A stretch of DNA of 33,546 bases from DASXRC01 sp036506795 (GTDB lineage Bacteria; Actinomycetota; Actinomycetes; Mycobacteriales; Micromonosporaceae). The translations under genes were made by a program, and so were the position numbers. This document shows positions 9,101 through 14,492 of this stretch, piece by piece (position 1 is the stretch's first letter; every line of letters begins with the position of its first letter). Location of the stretch: contig DASXRC010000146.1 in the NCBI GenBank assembly GCA_036506795.1, forward strand, positions 1 through 33,546. Reading direction: 5' to 3'. Below the pieces are notes generated by a model. The model was not told where the DNA came from. It searched no databases and saw only the letters and a program-made list of their open reading frames with translations.

Positions 9101-9253
9101 ACCGTGCAGCCCGAGGTGCGGTACGAACCCAGTCTCGGCGCGCTGCCGGCCGCGGTCGCGGTCAGCGCCGTCGGGCTCGCCTTTGCGGTGACCGTGGTGC
9201 TGCGTACGCTTCGCCGTGCGACGCCCGACCGGCTGAGGGAGGACGCCCGATGA
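6179..9253 (+). CDS. Large FtsX-type ABC transporter permease (first gene of exporter operon)
   Basis: This is a 1024-residue membrane protein with two FtsX/MacB-like repeats. One N-terminal membrane segment (about 19-36) is followed by an extracellular domain (about 40-290). A cluster of segments follows (about 295-318, 345-370, 386-405, 430-447, 452-475, 507-527), then a second extracellular domain (about 530-860) and three C-terminal segments. Each extracellular domain has a Cys pair (C131/C140; DCADGC in the second) that could form disulfides. The conserved cytoplasmic coupling pattern (EIALAKLRGF; RYELAALRVVGV) follows the segments, as in FtsX proteins. The TTG start at 6179 is chosen because GGGGAGGAA lies 7 bases upstream. 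Translation reads LTGWTVMLRG. The stop overlaps the next start (ATGA). The substrate is unknown. Confidence 0.85.
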   Translation: MTGWTVMLRGIRYRAGRSLVVLLLGAAATTAAVLAPTYTRAAQQSVLTDGLRNAPPSATALVAVAEGTADSAPAAHNATGDARALIKGSLTRHPVLNGLVGTGVAGVDADTTIGGESEPLAARLAYRDNVCAHLRLEGECPIDSGQVLVSKRTADAYGIGVGDELDLRFANVPGGRTHGFEVVGLYTPIDQNAGYWGPTGYFTGGAGSPEASATRVDAVFTGDEDDVRLESGATVSMRLEYPLRADEVQLGEVDRVRADLGAVDADLGVQELDLRTELPSILDEVSIDQRAIGRTVPIIAVPLVLLCWFVLFLLVASLVEERGPEIALAKLRGFPAGRVARFGLGEVLLLVMLSAPVGVVAGLALVELAARFVLAEGTHAEVRSPVFAAAVGALLAAGLAALLAGRRTLRKPVLSLLRRVPARGRWQAGLAEGVVVALAAASLFAALGDRTAPLALLAPPLLAVVAGIAAGRLLGIWSRLRLTVARRRGRIPGLLSAAQLARRPTAHRAVVVVTVAVALLAFAATAWDVAAQARRDHAIDALGADRVYSVTAAHPDALIEAVHGADPSGSSMAVVRSAEQYNGAQVELIGVQAPLLTKVVQWRGQDRDRVSGIAAALRPDSAVDPLELDGRVGVQVRVRAIGAGQARLGAIVSVPGEPPTTVSLGLLSRSIVAYSAAVPDCADGCRLIGLSVSRAGATTAPLAVDLDVREIRSGAGRLPARLEDRNAWRALPDRAPGAKVAATPGAPLRLTASGVTRGDVVLAHLDAPEALPAVLAGRAPAEDDRATEFSFPGFAQSPQPFTVARRTTVLPRAGTHGLLFDLDYAVRAAEQTASLADSTELRYEVWANGNAPADLDRRLAQAGVQVLRAQTMADELDRLGRRAPALGLWLYLLAGAAAVLLAVGVVLLTAYIGADGRRYELAALRVVGVRRRLLRRGVLREQLALLGMPLVVGFAVGVAGAILMLPGIPLVAVDTVQPEVRYEPSLGALPAAVAVSAVGLAFAVTVVLRTLRRATPDRLREDAR

Positions 9254-10329
9254 CCGTCGCCATGCCAGCCCGGTTCGGCGAGCCGCCTGCGGCCGCCGCA
9301 CCCGATGGTCTCGGCGTCACCTGCCGCGGCGTCGTCTACATCTATCCGCTCGAGGGGTACGACGTGGTGGCGCTGTCCGGCGTCGACCTCGACATCGTTC
9401 CCGGCGAGTCGGTGGCACTGCTGGGTCCCTCCGGTTCCGGCAAGTCGACGCTGCTGTCGGTGCTCGCCGGTCTGCTGCGACCGGCCGCCGGCCAGGTACA
9501 CGTCGGGGACCACGACCTCGTCCGGGCCAGCGACGGTGAGCTCGCCCGGATGCGCGCCACCGATGTCGGCGTCGTACTGCAGGGTGCGACCCGCAACCTG
9601 CTCCCGTACCTGAGTGCCGAGCAGAACGTACGGTTCGCCCAGCGCGGCACGCCCGGCGCGGCCGACCGCCCCGGCCCGCGTGAGGTGCTGTCCCTCGTCG
9701 GACTCGCGGCGCGCGGCCGGGTCCGGCTGCGCCCGGGCGCGCTCGCGCCCGGTGAACGGCAGCGGCTGGCGCTCGCGGTGGCGCTGGCGAACCGTCCCGG
9801 GCTGCTGCTCGCGGACGAGCCCACGAGCCAGCTGGACACCCACGCCCGCGACGAGGTGGTCTCCGCGCTCGACGCCGTGCGGCGCAACGGCACAACGGTC
9901 GTGATGGTCACCCATGACCCGGACGTCGGCGTGCAGATGGGCCGCACCATCACGATCCGGGACGGTCGGGTGGGCGCCGAGGGACGCCGCGGCGAGGACT
10001 ACTCGGTCATCGGCCGAGACGGTTCGGTCCACCTGCCGCCCGAGGTCCTGAAGGTGGTGCCGCCGGGCACGCTGCTTCGGGTACACGCGCAACCGGACGG
10101 GTCGATCGTCCTGACGCCGCCGCAGTCGCAATCGGCGACGCAGCCAGCGCCGGCCGCGCCGGGTCGTGCCCTGACCGCCGGACCGGATGGTGCGGCAACG
10201 GCCAGCCCGGGCGGGCCGGTTTCCACCACACCGGCCGCGCTGGAGGCGCCGCGCACCGGGGACGGCGTCCATTCCAACGCGATCATCCTGGGCACGGCGC
10301 CGGCGCCCAACGGGGGGATAGAGCGGTGA
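9250..10329 (+). CDS. ABC transporter ATPase with C-terminal AbrB-like extension
   Basis: This is a 359-residue nucleotide-binding subunit. Walker A is GPSGSGKS (59-66), Walker B is LLLADEPT (185-192), and the switch His is H221 (VTHDPDVG). The signature motif is degenerate: LAPGERQR (165-172) in place of LSGGQQQR. After the ATPase core (ending near 245), residues about 252-291 read IGRDGSVHLPPEVLKVVPPG and onward (RVHAQPDGSIVLTPP), resembling an AbrB/SpoVT swapped-hairpin unit. A Pro/Ala-rich tail follows. The start ATG 9250 overlaps the permease stop, and the stop overlaps the next GTG, so the three genes form one coupled operon. It probably pairs with the second ATPase to drive the permease. 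The AbrB-like call rests on pattern only. Confidence 0.88.
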   Translation: MTVAMPARFGEPPAAAAPDGLGVTCRGVVYIYPLEGYDVVALSGVDLDIVPGESVALLGPSGSGKSTLLSVLAGLLRPAAGQVHVGDHDLVRASDGELARMRATDVGVVLQGATRNLLPYLSAEQNVRFAQRGTPGAADRPGPREVLSLVGLAARGRVRLRPGALAPGERQRLALAVALANRPGLLLADEPTSQLDTHARDEVVSALDAVRRNGTTVVMVTHDPDVGVQMGRTITIRDGRVGAEGRRGEDYSVIGRDGSVHLPPEVLKVVPPGTLLRVHAQPDGSIVLTPPQSQSATQPAPAAPGRALTAGPDGAATASPGGPVSTTPAALEAPRTGDGVHSNAIILGTAPAPNGGIER

Positions 10330-10982
10330 CCCGAACCATGCTCGTCGATCGGGTGACGGTCGCGTACGGCAAGGAGCGTCCCGTGCTGCGCGAGGTTACC
10401 GTGACCGCGCGGCCCGGCCGGGTGCTGGCGGTGACCGGGCCCTCCGGCGCCGGCAAGACGACGCTGCTGTGGTCGATGGCGGGCCTGTTGCGTCCGCTGC
10501 AGGGCACGGTCGCATTGGACAGCACGCCGGTCCGCGACCGCGACCACGCGGTGGCCCAGAAGGTGGTGCTGGTGCCGCAGGACAACGGGCTCGCGGCGAT
10601 CCTCACCGCGAGCGAGAACATTCAGGTGGCGCTCATCGCCACCGGGACGAGGCCGGTGGACGCGCGGCGGCTGACCGCCGAGGCGCTCGATCGCATGGGC
10701 CTGTCCGGGCAGGCCGACCAGCTCGTAGAGGAGCTCTCCGGCGGCCAACAGCAGCGAGCCGCGATCGCGCGCGGCCTCGCCCTGCGCGGCGACGTGCTGC
10801 TCGCCGACGAGGTGACCAGCGAGCTGGACGCGGGCAACCGCCAGCGGGTCCTCGACCTCCTGCACGACGAGGCCCGCCGCGGCGCGGCCGTCGTGTTCGC
10901 GACCCACGATCCCGAGGCGGCGGCCGCCTGCGACGCCGAGCTGCACCTCCTGGACGGCTGCGCCGAGCTCGTCCGCGCGTAG
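10326..10982 (+). CDS. ABC transporter ATPase (second subunit of the exporter)
   Basis: This is a compact 218-residue nucleotide-binding subunit with all consensus motifs: Walker A GPSGAGKT (38-45), signature LSGGQQQR (137-144), Walker B VLLADE (157-162) with catalytic E162, and switch H194. It belongs to the LolD/MacB-like group usually paired with FtsX-type permeases. The GTG start at 10326 overlaps the stop of the preceding ATPase gene (GTGA). Because the partner ATPase has a weak signature motif, the pair may make a heterodimer with one canonical and one degenerate ATP site. That is an inference. Confidence 0.9.
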   Translation: MTRTMLVDRVTVAYGKERPVLREVTVTARPGRVLAVTGPSGAGKTTLLWSMAGLLRPLQGTVALDSTPVRDRDHAVAQKVVLVPQDNGLAAILTASENIQVALIATGTRPVDARRLTAEALDRMGLSGQADQLVEELSGGQQQRAAIARGLALRGDVLLADEVTSELDAGNRQRVLDLLHDEARRGAAVVFATHDPEAAAACDAELHLLDGCAELVRA

Positions 10983-10995
10983 CGTTGCTGGCCGC

Positions 10996-11272
10996 AATGT
11001 TGCCGACGTCCAGAACATCGCCCGCCTCCGACGGGCTATCTTCATCAACCTGCCAGTCAACGAGTCCGTGGCCGACCGTGCACGAGAGGTTCAGCTTCGC
11101 ATGGCACGAAAGGGCCTGCATCGGGCTGCCGGCATCGTTGATCTGCTCACCGCCGCCGTGGCCGAGTTTCACGGCGCGGTCATCCTCGACCACGACGAGG
11201 ACTTCGAAACACATCGCCGTCGTCACCAGGCAGCCTCAGCTGTGGATCTCGCCGAGCGGGTCGCTCGACTGA
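10996..11272 (+). pseudogene. VapC-type PIN-domain toxin remnant, truncated and frameshifted
   Basis: One frame from about 10996 reads NVADVQNIARLRR, then FINLPVNESVADRAREVQ, KGLHRAAGIVDLLTAAVAE and HGAVILDHDEDFE. This is the central and C-terminal pattern of VapC toxins (hR-x-x-x-I-x-D-L-L-x-A-A, then D-x-D-F). At about 11207-11216 (GAAACACATCGCC) the match jumps to another frame, which continues IAVVTRQPQLWISPSGSLD and stops at 11270-11272. That jump is consistent with one extra base. The N-terminal third with the first catalytic Asp is missing, and no antitoxin gene precedes it. It is therefore an inactive remnant of a toxin-antitoxin locus. A GTG at 11068 could still start a 76-residue peptide that ends in the wrong frame. 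Confidence 0.8.
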
Positions 11273-11304
11273 TGGTCCATGCGGCTGGCGGCGGCTAGGC
11301 TCCC

Positions 11305-11321
11305 GGCGCGATTTACGCGCC
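11305..11321. terminator. GC-rich stem-loop after the PIN remnant
   Basis: GGCGCG-ATTTA-CGCGCC is a perfect 6-bp stem with a 5-base loop. There is no T-tract, so termination is only possible, in the U-less manner often proposed for actinomycetes. It lies 323 bases after the ABC operon. Confidence 0.4.
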
Positions 11322-11350
11322 TTAACCAGGCGCCGATCATGCAATTTCCG

Positions 11351-11413
11351 GTCGATCATGGGCTTGTTGTCGTGGATCCGAGATCGAGGCATGACAACAC
11401 GTCCATGATCGAC
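11351..11413. repeat. 63-bp imperfect palindromic intergenic element
   Basis: Two 24-base arms (11351-11374 and 11390-11413) pair at 21 of 24 positions around a 15-base loop. The arms start GTCGATCATGG and end CCATGATCGAC. A further CGATCATG copy lies 19 bases upstream (11334-11341 versus 11353-11360). The structure could be a dispersed REP-like or MITE-like element or a bidirectional terminator ahead of icmA. No transposase gene is nearby. Confidence 0.65.
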
Positions 11414-11529
11414 GGCAGCAGGCGGGCAGCGGGCGGCGAGGCGGCGGCGACGGGCACGCGCCTGCCTTAGCGATCGTTCAGGTGACGGCTTAGTATCGGC
11501 TGCAGCAGGCACGACGCCGAGGAGGCCGC

Positions 11530-13224
11530 ATGCACGCGGACGAGATCGCCGCCGGACGGGAACGCTGGCAGGCGCGGTACGACGCGGCCCGCAAGCGCGA
11601 CGCCGACTTCACCACGCTGTCCGGCGCGCCGGTCGAGCCGGCGTACGGGCCGCCGGATGGCGTCGACTATCCGGGCTTCGAGCGGATCGGCTGGCCGGGC
11701 GAGTACCCGTACACCCGCGGGCTCTACCCCACCGGCTATCGCGGGCGGACCTGGACGATCCGGCAGTTCGCCGGCTTCGGCAACGCGAGGCAGACCAACG
11801 AGCGGTACAAGATGATCCTCGGCGCGGGCGGCGGCGGACTGTCCGTGGCGTTCGACATGCCGACGCTGATGGGACGCGACTCGGACGACCCTCAGGCGCT
11901 CGGCGAGGTCGGGCACTGCGGTGTCGCCATCGACTCGGCGGCCGACATGGACATCCTGTTCGACGGCATCGACCTGGCCGGCACCACGACGAGCATGACC
12001 ATCTCGGGCCCGGCGGTTCCGATTTTCTGCATGTACCTCGTCGCGGCCGAGCGCCAGGGGGCGGATCTGTCCACTCTGGACGGGACGCTCCAGACCGACA
12101 TCTTCAAGGAGTACATCGCCCAGAAGGAGTGGCTGTTCCCGCCCGAGCCTCACCTGAGACTGATCGGCGATCTGATCGAGTACTGCGCGAAGGAGATACC
12201 GCGGTACAAGCCGCTGTCGGTGTCGGGGTACCACATCCGGGAGGCCGGCTCGACCGCCGCGCAGGAGCTCGCGTACACCCTCGCCGACGGCTTCGGGTAC
12301 GTGGAGCTGGGGCTGTCCCGCGGCCTGGACCTGAACGCGTTCGCGCCCGGCCTGAGCTTCTTCTTCGACGCGCACCTCGACTTCTTCGAGGAGATCGCGA
12401 AGTTCCGGGCCGCCCGGCGGATCTGGGCCCGCTGGCTACGCGACGTGTACGGCGCAACCGACGAGAAGGCGCTCTGGCTGAAGTTCCACACCCAGACGGC
12501 GGGCGTGTCGCTGACCGCGCAGCAACCGGTGAACAACGTCGTGCGTACGGCGGTGGAGGCGCTGTCCGCGGTGCTCGGCGGCACCAACTCCCTGCACACC
12601 AACGCCCTCGACGAGACGCTGGCGCTGCCCACCGACGAGTCGGCCGAGATCGCGCTCCGCACCCAGCAGGTGCTCATGGAGGAGACCGGCGTCACCAACG
12701 TTGCCGATCCACTGGGCGGCTCCTGGTATGTGGAGGCGCTCACCGACCGGATCGAGGCGGAGGCGGAGGCGATCTTCGCCAGGATACGAGAGCTCGGCGG
12801 CGGCGACGAGGCGCGGCACGGGATCGGACCGATGACCTCCGGCATCCTTCGCGGCATCGAGGAAGGCTGGTTCACCTCGCACATCGCCGAGTCGGCGTTC
12901 GCCTACCAACAGGCGCTCGAGAAGGGCGACAAGAAGATCGTCGGTGTGAACTGCCACACGGCCACCGTCACCAAGGAGCTCGAGATCCTACGCATCTCAC
13001 ACGAGGTCGAGGTCGAGCAGAAGCGCGTCCTGGCCGGCCGGCGCGGCGACCGGGACCGCGCGGCCGTCGACGCGGCGCTCGCACGCATGGTCGAGGTCGC
13101 CCGCGGCGACGACAACCTGATCCCGGCGGTGCTCGACGCGGCGCGCGCCGAGGCGACGCTCGGTGACATCTGCGATGCGTTGCGCCGCGAGTGGGGCGTC
13201 TACCGGGAGCCGGCCCGCTTCTGA
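11530..13224 (+). CDS. icmA: Isobutyryl-CoA mutase large (substrate-binding) subunit
   Basis: This 564-residue mutase TIM-barrel subunit lacks the C-terminal B12-binding domain, as in Streptomyces IcmA, which needs the separate small subunit IcmB. It interconverts isobutyryl-CoA and n-butyryl-CoA by an adenosylcobalamin radical rearrangement, linking valine breakdown to butyryl/crotonyl-CoA. Specificity residues fit: F80 (WTIRQFAGF) and Q198 (YIAQKEW) equal the S. cinnamonensis IcmA pair, whereas methylmalonyl-CoA mutases have Tyr and Arg at these places. The usual mutase motifs are present: LSVAFDMPTLMGRDSDDP (104-121) and TQTAGVSLTAQQP (about 319-331). The start ATG 11530 follows CGAGGAGG by 4-5 bases. 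No icmB is seen in the window. MeaB at 5126-6100 may serve it. Confidence 0.95.
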   Translation: MHADEIAAGRERWQARYDAARKRDADFTTLSGAPVEPAYGPPDGVDYPGFERIGWPGEYPYTRGLYPTGYRGRTWTIRQFAGFGNARQTNERYKMILGAGGGGLSVAFDMPTLMGRDSDDPQALGEVGHCGVAIDSAADMDILFDGIDLAGTTTSMTISGPAVPIFCMYLVAAERQGADLSTLDGTLQTDIFKEYIAQKEWLFPPEPHLRLIGDLIEYCAKEIPRYKPLSVSGYHIREAGSTAAQELAYTLADGFGYVELGLSRGLDLNAFAPGLSFFFDAHLDFFEEIAKFRAARRIWARWLRDVYGATDEKALWLKFHTQTAGVSLTAQQPVNNVVRTAVEALSAVLGGTNSLHTNALDETLALPTDESAEIALRTQQVLMEETGVTNVADPLGGSWYVEALTDRIEAEAEAIFARIRELGGGDEARHGIGPMTSGILRGIEEGWFTSHIAESAFAYQQALEKGDKKIVGVNCHTATVTKELEILRISHEVEVEQKRVLAGRRGDRDRAAVDAALARMVEVARGDDNLIPAVLDAARAEATLGDICDALRREWGVYREPARF

Positions 13225-13247
13225 CCAGGAGTACGCCGCGGGTAACG

Positions 13248-13495
13248 GTGCCATATCGGTTCGATAGGGGGGTCGGGCCTTACGCGGTGTCAGCCGGAGC
13301 GGCGACGGCGCCGCCGCAGTATTCGCGGCGGCCACCCGCAATGTCGCCGCGGACCTCGTCGCGAGTCCGATCGAGGACCGCACGGTCGCCGTCGACCACG
13401 AGGGGACCGCGGTCACCCTCATGGTCGGGCCCGGCGACCCGGCCCCGCCCGAGCGGCCGGCACCGGCGGCGGGACCCGCGCGCGTGCGAGACTAG
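13248..13495 (+). pseudogene. Probable small hypothetical gene with a frameshift at a six-G run
   Basis: From 13268 to the TAG at 13493-13495 one frame has strongly coding-like G/C third positions and reads FAAATRNVAADL, SPIEDRTVAVDHEGTAVTLM, VGPGD, then a Pro/Ala-rich end, but contains no start codon. A GTG at 13248 in another frame begins VPYRFDRG. The two frames would join into an about 82-residue protein if the GGGGGG run (13267-13272) had one more G. So this is either a decayed gene, a sequencing error in a homopolymer, or chance. It ends 6 bases before the ybbN-like gene. I do not recognise the family. Confidence 0.35.
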
Positions 13496-13501
13496 ACAAC
13501 C

Positions 13502-14485
13502 ATGAGCGACCCGCTGACGAACCAGTCGATCTTCACCCGCGGAGCCGTCGACCTGGGCGCGCTGAGAGGCGCGAGCCCGCGGCCGACCGAGTCCGCCGGA
13601 TCGCCCGGGTCGGCCGGGTCGGCCGGGTCGGCCGGCGCCGGCGGCGCGTCGAGCGCACCGAACGGACCGACGGCCGCGGGCGGCCCGCCGCCCCAGCCCG
13701 TGCCGCCGGGCGGCGGCGTGGTGGTCATCGACGTGACGGAGGCGACGTTCCAGACCGAGGTGCTGGAGCGGTCGCTGTCGACTCCCGTCGTGATCGACTT
13801 CTGGGCCGAGTGGTGCCAGCCGTGCAAGCAGCTGTCCCCGGTGCTGGAGAAGCTCGCGGTCGAGGGCGGCGGCTCGTGGGTCCTCGCCCGGGTCGACGTC
13901 GACGCCAACCCGCGGCTCGCGCAGGCGTTCCGGGTCCAGAGCATCCCGATGGTGTACGCGATCGTCGGCGGGCAGCCCGTCGACGCGTTCACCGGCGTCG
14001 TGCCGGAGGCTCAGCTGCGGCAGTGGGTGGGTGCGCTGATGAAGGCCGGCGGCGCGGAGGTGGCCGAACCCGAGGATCCGCGGCTGACCGAGGCCGACGA
14101 GGCACTGATCTCCGGCGACCTCGACGCGGCGGAGCGGGCGTACAAGAAGATCCTCGCGGAGACACCGGCGAACGACGCCGCGGAGTCCGGGCTCGCGCAC
14201 GTGGCGCTCGCCCGGCGGGTGGTCGGAGTCGACCCGGCCGCCGCGATCGCCACCGCCCAGGCGAACCCGGACGACGTGTCCGCCCAGCTGCTCGCCGCCG
14301 ACGTCGAGGTGCTGGCCGGCCAGGCGGAGCGGGCGTACGCCCGGCTGGTCGACCTCGTCCGGCGGAGCTCGGGCGACGACCGGGAGACGATTCGGCGGCA
14401 CCTGGTGTCTCTGTTCACCGTCGCCGGACCGGACGACCCGGCGGTGGCCGCGGCCCGCCGCGCGCTCGCGAGCGCCCTGTTCTAG
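13502..14485 (+). CDS. ybbN: Thioredoxin/TPR co-chaperone-like protein (YbbN/CnoX family)
   Basis: This is a 327-residue cytosolic protein. It has an N-terminal Gly/Ser/Ala/Pro-rich linker (about 22-71), a thioredoxin fold (about 72-185) and a C-terminal TPR-like helical part (about 190-327) with units such as LISGDLDAAERAYKKILAE. The redox motif WCQPC is intact (C105, C108), and cis-Pro lies in SIPMVY. Escherichia coli CnoX has lost one of these cysteines, so this version should be redox active. The length is normal for actinobacterial members. ATG 13502 has only a poor ribosome site. The next gene starts 7 bases after its stop, so co-transcription with the arginase-like gene is likely. Confidence 0.9.
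   Translation: MSDPLTNQSIFTRGAVDLGALRGASPRPTESAGSPGSAGSAGSAGAGGASSAPNGPTAAGGPPPQPVPPGGGVVVIDVTEATFQTEVLERSLSTPVVIDFWAEWCQPCKQLSPVLEKLAVEGGGSWVLARVDVDANPRLAQAFRVQSIPMVYAIVGGQPVDAFTGVVPEAQLRQWVGALMKAGGAEVAEPEDPRLTEADEALISGDLDAAERAYKKILAETPANDAAESGLAHVALARRVVGVDPAAAIATAQANPDDVSAQLLAADVEVLAGQAERAYARLVDLVRRSSGDDRETIRRHLVSLFTVAGPDDPAVAAARRALASALF
13607..13633 (+). repeat. Three tandem copies of a 9-bp unit inside ybbN
   Basis: GGGTCGGCC is repeated three times without change (13607-13615, 13616-13624, 13625-13633), encoding Gly-Ser-Ala x3 in the linker ahead of the thioredoxin domain. This is a likely slippage site that changes linker length without shifting the frame. Confidence 0.85.
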
Positions 14486-14492
14486 CGGCCGC

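Larger units (their letters stand above)
10983..11529. other. Non-genic decayed stretch between ABC operon and icmA
   Basis: These 547 bases hold no intact gene. They contain, in order, a broken PIN-toxin remnant (10996-11272), a GC-rich hairpin (11305-11321), a 63-bp imperfect palindrome (11351-11413) and the icmA leader. In that leader, TAGTAT at 11491-11496 is a possible -10 box 34 bases before the icmA ATG. The matching -35 (TTAGCG, 11467-11472) is poor. Confidence 0.7.

Noticed and set aside
11068..11298. 76-residue open frame as an intact small gene
   Set aside because: Its sequence is a PIN-toxin interior, and its last residues are in the wrong frame relative to the recognisable VapC C terminus; better read as part of a pseudogene.
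10983..11529. Insertion sequence or complete toxin-antitoxin locus between the ABC operon and icmA
   Set aside because: No transposase frame, no terminal repeats with target duplication, and no antitoxin; only a toxin remnant and a palindrome are visible.
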